From Clostridia bacterium (GTDB lineage Bacteria; Bacillota; Clostridia; Oscillospirales; CAG-272): 40,264 nucleotides of DNA. How positions within the stretch are numbered: the first letter of the stretch is position 1; every line of letters starts with the position of its first letter. Location: contig JAFYPF010000028.1 of NCBI GenBank assembly GCA_017547655.1, positions 1 to 40,264 of the forward strand, in the 5' to 3' direction. The position numbers and the translations under genes were made by a program. Positions 26,590-35,054 of this stretch are shown here, piece after piece. The notes beneath the pieces were generated by a model. The model saw only the letters and a list, made by a program, of their open reading frames with translations, was not told the DNA's origin and made no database searches.

Positions 26590-27255
26590 TTAAAACAGTT
26601 TCTCCTGTAATTTCAGACGAAAAACCTTATTGTTTCCAACAGCCTTTAATACATCGTCGGCAATCGATTCCTTAACCGCAGTATACATCACTTCGGTATT
26701 CGTCAGCTTCGCCAAATGCTCTGTCATCTCAACCGTTCTTATAACGTCTTCGGCAGTCGTCTCTTCTCCGAGGTTTGAGTTGTTCACTATCTTTGTAAAC
26801 TTTAATTTAGATGCATATTCGATTTCTCTAAAAACCTCGTATGCTTCTTCAACCGTCGTCGTCAACGGTCTGTAAAAGTTTACAGTAAAAATCATCTCAT
26901 AGTCGTTATCTTCTTTGAGTCTCGGCACAAACCGCCCCAAAGCCAAAGCGCCTCTGTCATCTCCGCCAAGGTCAATTATAACCTGTCTGTCCTTTCGGTC
27001 AAAAAGACCGTAAGCCGCAGAGGGCAAGCTCGGCAAATCAACACTTGTGTTTGCAAACGGTAATGATATAAGCTCTATATCATTCTTTGCAAACAACTCT
27101 TCGCTGTCCTTTGTACGAAAGTACGGATTTACTATATCAAGGTCTGCTATGCTTACCTTATAATCCATCTCACGAAGCATCAAAGCATAGTTCACGGCAA
27201 GATTGGTCTTTCCGCTTCCATAGTGTCCCGAAAAAATCGTTACTCTCTTCATCAT
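26590..27255 (-). CDS. MinD/ParA-type P-loop ATPase in the VOR operon
   Basis: A 221-residue nucleotide-binding protein of the deviant-Walker (SIMIBI) class. The P-loop GHYGSGKTNLAVNYA lies at about 9-23, followed by DLDIVNPYFRT. The switch region is VIIDLGGDDRGALALGRF. Length and motifs suggest a MinD/CobQ-like ATPase; DNA-partition or septum roles are unlikely in this setting. It lies between the nitrilase gene and the ferredoxin gene of the oxidoreductase and may serve cofactor or Fe-S delivery to the complex (inference). A rather distant GGAG site precedes the ATG at 27255. I know of no proven function. Confidence 0.8.
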   Translation of the reverse strand: MMKRVTIFSGHYGSGKTNLAVNYALMLREMDYKVSIADLDIVNPYFRTKDSEELFAKNDIELISLPFANTSVDLPSLPSAAYGLFDRKDRQVIIDLGGDDRGALALGRFVPRLKEDNDYEMIFTVNFYRPLTTTVEEAYEVFREIEYASKLKFTKIVNNSNLGEETTAEDVIRTVEMTEHLAKLTNTEVMYTAVKESIADDVLKAVGNNKVFRLKLQEKLF

Positions 27256-27287
27256 TATATTCTAATGCTCCTTTCTTAACGGATTTA

Positions 27288-28088
27288 TTATTTTACCTCA
27301 TAAAGTTCGGGGCGCCTGTCAGCAAACACGTTTATTGTGCTTCTTATGTTTTCTATAACACCGAAATCAAGTTCAGCCGATATAATATCCTCGGTCTCAC
27401 CCGCAGACACAAGTTCTTCACCCCAAGGATCAAATATACGCGAACACCCCGAGTTAACGTTTCTACCCGCCTTGCCGCAGCTGTTACAGCAACAAACGAA
27501 CATCTGATTCTCAATCGCTCTTGCCTTTGCCAATGCGTTCAAATGCGCAACTCTGACAGATGGCCACTGTGTAACCACAAACAAGCAGTCAAGTCCCATC
27601 ACCGTCATCGTTCTGACAAACTCGGGAAATCTTATATCATAACATATTATAACACCACAGCTCTTCCCGTCAAGAGTAAATTTGCAAATATGATTACCCT
27701 TTGCAAAATGTTTATCCTCTTTCATCGGCGAGAAAAGGTGCGTCTTGTCATATTCAGCGATACAGTTACCCTCTCTGTCAAACACGTAAGAGGTATTATG
27801 CATCTCATCATTTTTTACGTTTGCAACGCTTCCCGCAACAATATTAACATTCAATTCCTTTGCAAGTCCGCCAATAACCCTCTTTGTCTTCTCTCCGTCC
27901 TTGTCGCAATAATCCTTTATAGACTCTTCGGGAAAAAATCCCGTATTCCAAGTCTCGGGCAATACGATAACGTCAGGGTTATTCTTTGCAGCATCACGTA
28001 TAAGCTTTTCCGCTTTTACAAAGTTCTCACTGCTTGAGCCAAAAGCCATATCCATTTGTATACAGGATACTTTCAACTTATTTGACAT
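27288..28088 (-). CDS. Nitrilase-superfamily amidohydrolase, omega-amidase-like
   Basis: A 266-residue carbon-nitrogen hydrolase with the full catalytic triad: E in VIVLPETWNTG, K in EYDKTHLFSPM, and C in GVIICYDIRFPEFVR. The closest family type is omega-amidase (NIT2/YafV). These enzymes hydrolyse 2-oxoglutaramate and similar amides formed when glutamine-type transaminases aminate 2-oxoacids, which would fit an operon making branched 2-oxoacids (inference). The ATG at 28088 follows GAGGTGGAG; the frame extends to a GTG at 28097 that overlaps that site. It starts directly behind the stop of the acyl-CoA synthetase gene at 28099. Confidence 0.85.
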   Translation of the reverse strand: MSNKLKVSCIQMDMAFGSSSENFVKAEKLIRDAAKNNPDVIVLPETWNTGFFPEESIKDYCDKDGEKTKRVIGGLAKELNVNIVAGSVANVKNDEMHNTSYVFDREGNCIAEYDKTHLFSPMKEDKHFAKGNHICKFTLDGKSCGVIICYDIRFPEFVRTMTVMGLDCLFVVTQWPSVRVAHLNALAKARAIENQMFVCCCNSCGKAGRNVNSGCSRIFDPWGEELVSAGETEDIISAELDFGVIENIRSTINVFADRRPELYEVK

Positions 28089-28098
28089 TATCTCCACC

Positions 28099-30387
28099 TC
28101 ACAGCTTGTTTCTTTGTATCTTTCCGCTTACCGTCTTTGGCAACTCTTCCTTAAATTCAACTATTCTCGGGTACTTATAAGGCGCAGTCTTTTCTTTTAC
28201 GTACTTCTGAATTTGTCTCTTAAGCTCTTCGGAAGGCTCTGTTCCCTTTACGAGAACAATGCTTGCCTTAACAACCTGACCTCTTACCTCGTCGGGAGTT
28301 GCCGATACACCGCACTCGAGAACGTAAGGCAATTCCATAATAACGCTTTCTATTTCAAACGGTCCTATGCGATAGCCGGAAGATTTGATAACGTCATCAA
28401 CTCTGCCAACGTACCAGAAGAAGCCATCTTCATCTTTCCACGCAACGTCGCCCGTATGGTAAAATCCGTCGTGCCATACCTCTTTGGTCTTGGCAGGATC
28501 GTTGTAATATCCGGTAAATAATCCGCAAGGAGCTCCGTTCTTAACATTAACAACAATCTCGCCCGTTTCACCAACAGGAACAGACTTTCCGTCTGCATCT
28601 ACTATATCAACGTCGTATACGGGTGTTGCTCGTCCCATTGAACCGATCTTATGAGGCGCACCTACCATATTACCAATAATCATTGTGCTTTCGGACTGAC
28701 CAAAGCCTTCGATAATCTGCAAACCCGTCGCCTTTTCAAATTGCTTGTAAACCTCGGGGTTCAACGCTTCGCCCGCCGTTGTCATATGCTTTACCGATGA
28801 AAAATCGTATTTTGAAATATCTTCTTTAATAAGCATACGGAGCATTGTAGGAGGTGCGCAGAACGTTGTTATGTGGTGCTTTGCAAACATAGGCAATATT
28901 TCAGCCGCATTAAATCTGTCAAAGTCGTAAACAAACGTAGCCGCCTCGCAAAGCCACTGACCGTATAATTTACCCCACATGGACTTCGCCCAACCCGTAT
29001 CGGATATTGTAAAATGCAATCCGTCGGGATCAACGTTGTGCCAATACTTCGCTGTATGGAAATGTCCTAATGCATATTTATAGTTGTGCGCGGCAATCTT
29101 CGGATAACCCGAGGTTCCCGACGTAAAGAACATCAACATCAAATCTTCGCCGCAAGGTGAATCTTCTTTTCTGTCAAAATGAGAACTGTAAAGAGTATAT
29201 TCCTCGTCGAACGTTCTCCACCCCTCACGTTCTCCGTTTACAATAATCTTATGCTTGAGTGTCGGGCTCTTTTCTGCCGCCATTTCAATCTGATGAGCTG
29301 TATCGCCGTCTGCGGTACAAATTACACCGCAAACACCCGCAGAGTTAAATCTGTATTCAAAATCATGCTCAACGAGCTGATTTGTTGCAGGAATAGCTAT
29401 TGCACCAAGCTTGTTAAGTCCAAGCATTGCAAACCAGAACTGATAATGTCTCTTCAAAACGAGCATTACTCTGTCGCCCTTCTTAATGCCAAGCGACTTG
29501 AAGTAGTTTGCGCACTGAGCAGAAGCACGTTTCATATCCTTGAAAGTGAATCTTCTCTCGGTCATATCTCTTGATATGTGCAACATCGCAAGCTTGTCGG
29601 GTTCCTTTGCCGCCATTTCATCAACAAGATCAAATGCAAAGTTGAATTTCTCTGTATTCTTAAAGGTTATCGAAGTAGGCGTTCCCTTTTCGTTCTCGAC
29701 AACATCAATAAACTTCTTATATATTCTGTCCTTCGTATCCTTTTCAACAACACTATTGCTCTTAATAAGCTTTGAGGGAGTAAGCTCGGGAATAGGTTCG
29801 CCTGTCGGGTTAAGTACTATCGCATAAAACGAGCAGTCCTTGCCATTAACCGCAATCATACCGTGAGGTGTAGTACTGTTAAAATAAATACTGTCGCCGG
29901 GGCCGAGTATCTCTCTGTGTTCACCTATCTGAACAAGCAAGTTACCTTCTATAATAATATCGCATTCCTGTCCCTCGTGGCTAGTCAGCTCAATATCCTT
30001 TGACTGCGCCTCTTCGTCATATACGCTCTTAACAAACAAAGGCTCTGCTATACGATTCGTAAACGAATACGCCATATTAAAATACGTCATACCGTGAGCT
30101 TGAGATACCTTTTGTCCGGTTCCCGCTCTTGTTACGGTATAAGATTTAAGTCTCGGCGAATAACCCTCGATAATATCAGTTACGTTTACGTTCAAAGCAA
30201 GCGCGCATCTGTAAATAAATGCAAAGTTCAAGTCGCTTTCTCCCTTTTCGCAAAGGATATACTCCTCAACAGTAACGCCTGTCTTTTGCGCCATTTCCTC
30301 GGCGCTTAACGCCTCAAGCTCGCGAAGCTCTTTAATACGCCCCGCCATTTCTCTTATTTTGTAGTCAAGTCCTGTCATTTGTTGCAT
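28099..30387 (-). CDS. XRE helix-turn-helix / cupin / acyl-CoA synthetase fusion
   Basis: A 762-residue, three-part protein. Residues 14-75 form an XRE-type helix-turn-helix (RIKELRELEALSAEEMAQKTG, then EEYILCEKGESDL). Residues 100-195 are a cupin, with HEGQECDIIIEGNLLVQIG and PGDSIYFNSTTPHGMIAV, including a histidine that could bind metal or ligand. Residues 245-762 are an AMP-forming acyl-CoA synthetase: P-loop FTSGTSGYPK at 421-430, GFGQSEST, YHTGDVAWKDEDGFF, VKSSGYRIGPFE and a C-terminal TVSGKIQRNKL. It looks like a combined acid-activating enzyme and DNA-binding regulator. The ATG at 30387 follows GGAGAA; the longer frame to 30483 runs through the T-box leader and is wrong. It is the first gene after the Val T-box. 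Confidence 0.92.
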   Translation of the reverse strand: MQQMTGLDYKIREMAGRIKELRELEALSAEEMAQKTGVTVEEYILCEKGESDLNFAFIYRCALALNVNVTDIIEGYSPRLKSYTVTRAGTGQKVSQAHGMTYFNMAYSFTNRIAEPLFVKSVYDEEAQSKDIELTSHEGQECDIIIEGNLLVQIGEHREILGPGDSIYFNSTTPHGMIAVNGKDCSFYAIVLNPTGEPIPELTPSKLIKSNSVVEKDTKDRIYKKFIDVVENEKGTPTSITFKNTEKFNFAFDLVDEMAAKEPDKLAMLHISRDMTERRFTFKDMKRASAQCANYFKSLGIKKGDRVMLVLKRHYQFWFAMLGLNKLGAIAIPATNQLVEHDFEYRFNSAGVCGVICTADGDTAHQIEMAAEKSPTLKHKIIVNGEREGWRTFDEEYTLYSSHFDRKEDSPCGEDLMLMFFTSGTSGYPKIAAHNYKYALGHFHTAKYWHNVDPDGLHFTISDTGWAKSMWGKLYGQWLCEAATFVYDFDRFNAAEILPMFAKHHITTFCAPPTMLRMLIKEDISKYDFSSVKHMTTAGEALNPEVYKQFEKATGLQIIEGFGQSESTMIIGNMVGAPHKIGSMGRATPVYDVDIVDADGKSVPVGETGEIVVNVKNGAPCGLFTGYYNDPAKTKEVWHDGFYHTGDVAWKDEDGFFWYVGRVDDVIKSSGYRIGPFEIESVIMELPYVLECGVSATPDEVRGQVVKASIVLVKGTEPSEELKRQIQKYVKEKTAPYKYPRIVEFKEELPKTVSGKIQRNKL

Positions 30388-30411
30388 AAAATCATTCTCC
30401 GTTTCCGGGAC

Positions 30412-30704
30412 AAGAAAAGCACTCATCCCAAAGTTAATGACTTTGAGACGAGTGCTGATTGTCCTATACACCCGCGGTACCACTCAAATTGCGATTATTT
30501 TTAACCGCCACTCTCGGAATCCAACAATTCCTATGTCTTGACGCGACAATTACGGGAAGATTCTACTTGCCTTTTTCGGCTTTCTTTCTTCCGGCTCGGA
30601 AGCTACAAACACAAAAAATTCTTACACGACTCACACCAACACGTCGTCTCTCTGGGTAAAAATACACTTTATGCCCTCTTCGTCGAAGCCTTTATTATTT
30701 AATT
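30412..30704 (-). promoter_or_regulatory. T-box leader, predicted tRNA-Val (GUA specifier)
   Basis: On the minus strand, Stem I carries AGAGAG and GTGTTGGTG elements. The specifier candidate GTA is at 30606-30604, followed by G and nine bases to the end of CCGAG, the same register as in the Leu leader at 7505-7774. The antiterminator core is GAGTGGTACCGCG. The variable base after TGG is T, matching A73 of tRNA-Val. The terminator hairpin AGCACTCGTC.../...GATGAGTGCT at 30456-30418 is followed by TTTTCTT. The start codon of the first gene lies 25 bases beyond it. Confidence 0.9.
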
Positions 30705-30710
30705 ACGAGT

Positions 30711-30739
30711 ATTATAACACTGTATCTTTTTTTTGTCAA
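30711..30739 (-). promoter_or_regulatory. Promoter of the Val T-box operon
   Basis: On the minus strand TTGACA (30739-30734) and TATAAT (30716-30711) are 17 bases apart, both consensus. Confidence 0.93.
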
Positions 30740-30789
30740 GTAAATTGCAAAATTTTCTGTTATTTCCCTATTGTTCGGGAATATAACAA

Positions 30790-31079
30790 AGATAATACGG
30801 GAAATCTCTCCTCCAGTCTCGCTTTCGCTCGACAGCTCCCCAAAAGCGGGAGCCTTTGGGTTTGTACAAACCCGCAAGGCAAGGTTTCTTTACCTACTTT
30901 CTTTAGGAAAAAGCCCCTTCCGTCAACCTTCGGTTGCCACCTCCCCCATTGGGGAGGCTTTAGGTTTGTACAAATATTATTAAATAGCACAAACCAGAGA
31001 GCCAAGGTTCTTTGCCAAGCTTTCTTCCTTAAAGAAAGCGGAGTTTCTTTGCCTACTTTCTTTCAAGAAAGTAGGTAGG
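30790..31079. repeat. Dispersed repeat region, opposite orientation to 4-205
   Basis: This 290-base gene-free stretch carries at least two related units ending in the same GGGTTTGTACAAA / AGGTTTGTACAAA phrase. Each has a CTCCCC...GGGGAG-type stem and TTCGGTTGCC or CGCTCGACAGC boxes. Read on the minus strand they match the 4-205 units (CAAACCCAAAGGCTCCCGC... against CGAACCCCAAGACTCCCAC...). Arrays of the CTTTCTT/AAGAAAG type near 31010-31075 end at the chromate-transporter gene. No coding frame is convincing. Confidence 0.65.
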
Positions 31080-31700
31080 TTATACGTGGATGTTGAATAT
31101 ATAACCTGCGGCGATGCCGACAACGGCAGAGCCTACTATTACGTATATGGGACTCAACTTTTTATATTTCAAAACCGTATACAGCGATACTGCGAATATT
31201 ACAAGCGAAACGTAGAACGCTGCTGTCTTTACAACACCAAACGTTATACTTACGGGAAAAAATACGGTAGTGCCTATTGATATCACAGCCGACAAAATAA
31301 GTCCGATTACGGCGGGCTTTAGTCCCGACATACAACCGCTTACGGTCTTACTATTCTTAAATTTCTCAAAAAATCTTGCAACAATAAGGATTATAATAAA
31401 CGAGGGCAAAACAACACCGAGGGTTGCAACAAATGCGCCGAACACGGCGCTTATAGCCGAGTCTCCCAAAAGTGCAATTCCACGTTGAGAGCCAACGTAA
31501 GTTGCAATGTTTATCGCAAAGGGACCGGGGGTAGATTCGCTTACGGCAATAAAATCAACTATCTGCGATTCCGCAAGCCAGCCGTGCTCAAGCACCGCCG
31601 CCTGAACAAGAGGAAGCATAGCATAGCCGCCCCCAAAGGTAAACGCGCCTATTTTGAAGAATGTCCAGAAAAGCTCAAGAACGCTCAAAATCAAGCTCAT
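31080..31700 (-). CDS. Chromate transporter family protein (half-size), second copy
   Basis: A 206-residue membrane protein with one CHR domain: FFKIGAFTFGGGYAMLPLVQAAV near 13-36 and AVSESTPGPFAINIATYVGSQRG near 50-72. Six hydrophobic segments are visible. Half-size ChrA proteins are usually encoded in pairs and act as heterodimers that export chromate or a related oxyanion. It overlaps the upstream partner by four bases (ATGA), so both are translated together. The substrate in this organism is unknown. Confidence 0.9.
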   Translation of the reverse strand: MSLILSVLELFWTFFKIGAFTFGGGYAMLPLVQAAVLEHGWLAESQIVDFIAVSESTPGPFAINIATYVGSQRGIALLGDSAISAVFGAFVATLGVVLPSFIIILIVARFFEKFKNSKTVSGCMSGLKPAVIGLILSAVISIGTTVFFPVSITFGVVKTAAFYVSLVIFAVSLYTVLKYKKLSPIYVIVGSAVVGIAAGYIFNIHV

Positions 31701-32272
31701 TTCCCCGCCCTCCTTTCAGCAACAATCGATGAAACAAGCCCTATAACCGCACAACAAATTACAACAATTATTACGTCTATCTTCACAATTGCCGCAAGTA
31801 CAAACGAAAGTCCCATAACAATATATGAAACCATACCCTTGGGACACGCCTTATACATCTTTACAAGTGCTTTTATTATCAACGCAAGAACACCTGCTCT
31901 GATACCCATAAAAGCATACTTTACTGCCTTTAAATCCTGTACAAGTTCAAGAATTCCCGAAATAGCAAGTATTATCAAAAACGAAGGAAGCACCACACCG
32001 AGAGTACAAGCAAACGAGCCCCAAAATCCACAGCATTTATATCCCACAAACGTAGCCGAGTTAACAGCAATAGGTCCGGGGGTGGATTCAGCAATCGCTA
32101 CAACCTCAAGAATCTCTTCATCGGTTATCCACTTTCTCTTCTCCGAAACCTCTCTTTGAATAAGCGGTATCATTGCATATCCGCCCCCGAAGGTAAAAGC
32201 GCCTATCTTAAAAAACGTCGCAAAAAGCAGCCAAAGCTTTTTGAAATATCCCTTTCGGTTAATTTTTTCCAT
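31697..32272 (-). CDS. Chromate transporter family protein (half-size), first copy
   Basis: A 191-residue partner of the downstream protein. It shares the CHR signatures FFKIGAFTFGGGYAMIPLIQREV and AIAESTPGPIAVNSATFVGYKCCGFWGS and the same hydrophobic layout. The two differ throughout, consistent with an antiparallel heterodimer. It follows the ArsB/SLC13-type permease gene by 24 bases, and the four-gene run has a single promoter at 34799-34827. Confidence 0.9.
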   Translation of the reverse strand: MEKINRKGYFKKLWLLFATFFKIGAFTFGGGYAMIPLIQREVSEKRKWITDEEILEVVAIAESTPGPIAVNSATFVGYKCCGFWGSFACTLGVVLPSFLIILAISGILELVQDLKAVKYAFMGIRAGVLALIIKALVKMYKACPKGMVSYIVMGLSFVLAAIVKIDVIIVVICCAVIGLVSSIVAERRAGK

Positions 32273-32296
32273 ATTACGTCTTCTCCGTATAATCGT

Positions 32297-33430
32297 TTAT
32301 ACCCCCCTTATAAGAAACATAAAACCTGTCAGTATTATCAAAAATGCAAAATTAAAAGCCGAAAACAGTCCTATATAGTACTTTGTCTTTCCGGGGTTAT
32401 TCTTTACGTATTCTCTAAACGTTATCAAACTCGCAAGAGACGATATAAGCGTACCCACGCCGCCAATATTCACACCAACGAGCAAGTCGGCATAATTGCC
32501 CGTAAATTGACTGAGCAATATCGCCGAGGGAACGTTGCTTATAAATTGACAAGACACAACACTGAACAACAGTGTACTTTTATTAAGCAATTCCGAAAAC
32601 AATTCCCGCACTACTTCTATTCTCGCCATATTCCCCGAAAATATAAAGAAAAACACAAATGTAAACAAAAGTCCGTAGTCAACCATCTTTAATGCTTTTC
32701 TGTCAACAAAAACAAGAACGAGCGGAATAATGATTAGCCCTATCCAATACGGAATTCCTCTAAACACTATCGCTATCGAAAGTACAAACAATGCAAGATA
32801 TAGCGCCGTCTTTTTAGAATCAAGAATTATTTTCTCATCAGACAAAACCAACGGCTCGGGTTTTACAAATATCACACAACAGAACGTAATCAAAACCACT
32901 GACAATATAAACGGCGGCGCCATTATAGCCATAAACTCAAGATTTGGTATCTCAAATCTTGAGTATAGGTACAAATTCTGCGGATTGCCAAAAGGAGTAA
33001 GCATACCCCCAAGATTTGCCGCTATATTTTGCATTATAAACGTAAAGGCCATATATTTTTGCTTTCCCGTCGTTACCAACACTAAATATCCCAACGGCAA
33101 AAACGTTAACAAAGCCATATCGTTTGCAATAAGCATCGAGCCTATAAAGGTTATGTAAACCAAAGCTAAAACACTCATACGAGCATTTTTGAAAAGCTGA
33201 ACCACTTTTCTTGCAAGCATATAGAAAAATCTGACATTTTTCAACGCGCAAACCACTGCAAGAACGCAATACAAACAGGTTAACGTTTTATAATCAAAAT
33301 AACTCTTATATTCACTGTCAACGGGCACTATAAAGCTCGTCAACAGTGCAGCTGCAAAAGCTATGCACATTACAGCATTCTTTTTTATAAAGCTTATAAA
33401 ATCAAATGATCCTTTAACGCATTTTCCCAT
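32297..33430 (-). CDS. ArsB/NhaD/SLC13-type permease
   Basis: A 377-residue integral membrane protein with about 10-11 hydrophobic segments. It belongs to the ion-transporter superfamily (ArsB, NhaD, SLC13 carriers). The paired motif phrases IANDMALLTFLPLG, near 100-114, and the segment NLGGMLTPFGNPQNLYLYS are typical of that group, matching the two repeated inverted halves. Likely substrates are anions such as citrate or arsenite, or Na+/H+; I cannot choose. The gene lies seven bases from nhaC and upstream of the chromate-type pair. Confidence 0.8.
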   Translation of the reverse strand: MGKCVKGSFDFISFIKKNAVMCIAFAAALLTSFIVPVDSEYKSYFDYKTLTCLYCVLAVVCALKNVRFFYMLARKVVQLFKNARMSVLALVYITFIGSMLIANDMALLTFLPLGYLVLVTTGKQKYMAFTFIMQNIAANLGGMLTPFGNPQNLYLYSRFEIPNLEFMAIMAPPFILSVVLITFCCVIFVKPEPLVLSDEKIILDSKKTALYLALFVLSIAIVFRGIPYWIGLIIIPLVLVFVDRKALKMVDYGLLFTFVFFFIFSGNMARIEVVRELFSELLNKSTLLFSVVSCQFISNVPSAILLSQFTGNYADLLVGVNIGGVGTLISSLASLITFREYVKNNPGKTKYYIGLFSAFNFAFLIILTGFMFLIRGV

Positions 33431-33437
33431 ATATTAG

Positions 33438-34748
33438 TTACTTTTTTCTCTCCGGAACAAAAAGTATAAAACAAATCGAGCTTACCAAAAGCAACATTGG
33501 ATAGAAAAGGTTGCTTATTATTTCAAACGCCGACAGCGAGTGTCCTAATGTGTTTACAACCGAAAGAGCAACGAGTATTTGCGCACCGTACGGCAATACA
33601 CCTTGGAAAATACACGAAAACGTATCGAGAACCGATGCTGTCTTTTGGCTTGATATTCCATATTCTTCAGCCATTTCTTTTGCTATCGGGTTTGCCATTA
33701 CTATTGCAACAGTGTTATTGGCTGTAGCAATATCCATTAACCCTACCAAAAGACCTATTCCGAGCTGACCGCCCTTTTTACCCTTAAATACACAGCGTAT
33801 TCCGTTCAAAAGCGCTTCAAAACCGCCGTTGTAACGAATAAGTGAACACAATGCAGCAACAAGAATGGCTACCATTGACGTTTCAAACATTCCCGAGGCG
33901 CCATCTCCCATACCCTTAAGAAGCGCAGGAAAATCTACAGCTCCCATCAAAAGCATTATTACACTTCCCGACAAAATACCTACCATAAGAGTTACAAATA
34001 CGTTTATACCGATCACGCCGCAAACAAGAACAAGAACATACGGAATAATCTGAATCATATCGTATTCCTTGTTTATACCGCTTGAAATATCCACCCCAAG
34101 AGACAGCACTGTTATTAAAACAAGCGTTACTATAGCGGCAGGCAAAACTGTCGCAAAGTTCGTACGGAACTTATCTTTCATCTTACAGCCTTGACCGTTA
34201 CAAGCGGCAATGGTAGTATCGGATATAAAGGAAAGATTGTCGCCAAACATAGCCCCGCCCACAACGGAACCCACACAGAGAGGAAGCGAAAAGCCCGTTC
34301 CCTCGGAAATCGCTACCGCTATCGGGGTGATAAGCGTTATCGTTCCTACCGACGTTCCCATCGCAGTCGACACGAAACAGCTTACTATAAATATTACAAC
34401 CACCGCAAACTTCGGAGGCGTAACCGACAGCATAAAATATGCCACACTTTCCGCAGAGCTTCTGCCTACAACGCCTACGAATATTCCCGCAAGCATAAAT
34501 ATTAAAAGCATTGTTATAATATTCTTATCTCCGACGCCCTCGCCCATAATCTCAAACTTTTTCTCGAGTGTTTCGCCCTTTGTTTGAAGTATCGCAACAA
34601 AAAGCGCTATAAGAAACGCCACTACAACGGGAACGCTGTAAAATCCCATTGATATTTTCATTACGTATTCAAATATTATGCCGAGCGAAAGATAAAACAC
34701 TATAAATACCCCTATAGGTATAAGCGCTACTGCATTACTTTTTTTCAT
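33438..34748 (-). CDS. Na+/H+ antiporter, NhaC family
   Basis: A 436-residue NhaC-family antiporter. Clear signatures are MLAGIFVGVVGRSS, CFVSTAMGTSVGTITLITPIAVAIS, GGAMFGDNLSFISDTTIAA near 165-183, and FSCIFQGVLPYGAQILVALSV near the end. About 11 transmembrane segments are expected. Members exchange Na+ for H+ or, in some clades, arginine/ornithine or malate/lactate. It is the first gene of the four-gene transport operon, with its own promoter. It complements the Na+ or H+ pump HppA encoded elsewhere in the window. Confidence 0.9.
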   Translation of the reverse strand: MKKSNAVALIPIGVFIVFYLSLGIIFEYVMKISMGFYSVPVVVAFLIALFVAILQTKGETLEKKFEIMGEGVGDKNIITMLLIFMLAGIFVGVVGRSSAESVAYFMLSVTPPKFAVVVIFIVSCFVSTAMGTSVGTITLITPIAVAISEGTGFSLPLCVGSVVGGAMFGDNLSFISDTTIAACNGQGCKMKDKFRTNFATVLPAAIVTLVLITVLSLGVDISSGINKEYDMIQIIPYVLVLVCGVIGINVFVTLMVGILSGSVIMLLMGAVDFPALLKGMGDGASGMFETSMVAILVAALCSLIRYNGGFEALLNGIRCVFKGKKGGQLGIGLLVGLMDIATANNTVAIVMANPIAKEMAEEYGISSQKTASVLDTFSCIFQGVLPYGAQILVALSVVNTLGHSLSAFEIISNLFYPMLLLVSSICFILFVPERKK

Positions 34749-34798
34749 ATCAATCTCTCTTCTCCATTATTTTATTTGGCAACAGCCAACAGTCACTA

Positions 34799-34827
34799 AT
34801 TATACCATATTGCACATTAAAAATCAA
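34799..34827 (-). promoter_or_regulatory. Promoter of the nhaC transport operon
   Basis: On the minus strand TTGATT (34827-34822) and TATAAT (34804-34799) have 17-base spacing. The rest of the 34749-35042 spacer holds a GCTAAAATAA/TTATTTTAGC inverted pair at 34926-34970 and the MATE promoter; no gene is seen. Confidence 0.78.
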
Positions 34828-34999
34828 TAAATTAACAATAAAAATAAAGTTTAACTAGTTTAGGAAAAACAATAACACACAATAAAGTGTATTAGGGTTA
34901 ACTGACTTTCAAACCTTACAGGCAAGCTAAAATAACGCTTTATATGTTTGTTATTGCGTATTATTTTAGCCGTATATGGCACTTTTGTAATTAAAAATA

Positions 35000-35029
35000 T
35001 TGACTTTGATATGAATTAAGTGCTATAAT
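35000..35029 (+). promoter_or_regulatory. Promoter of the MATE gene
   Basis: TTGACT at 35000-35005 and TATAAT at 35024-35029 have 18-base spacing. The ribosome site GGAAGGTGG follows at 35038-35046. Confidence 0.75.
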
Positions 35030-35054
35030 ACAAAAAAGGAAGGTGGATTATGCT

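Noticed and set aside
27087-28037. 316-residue plus-strand open frame
   Set aside because: It lies exactly opposite the ATPase and nitrilase genes, has no ribosome site and its product has no recognisable domain; it is a shadow of the real minus-strand genes.
28099-30483. Longer frame of the acyl-CoA synthetase fusion starting at 30483
   Set aside because: The extra 32 residues would be translated from the T-box antiterminator and terminator; the ribosome site GGAGAA fixes the start at 30387.
31485-32159. 224-residue plus-strand open frame
   Set aside because: Antisense to the chromate-transporter pair, which carries clear CHR motifs.
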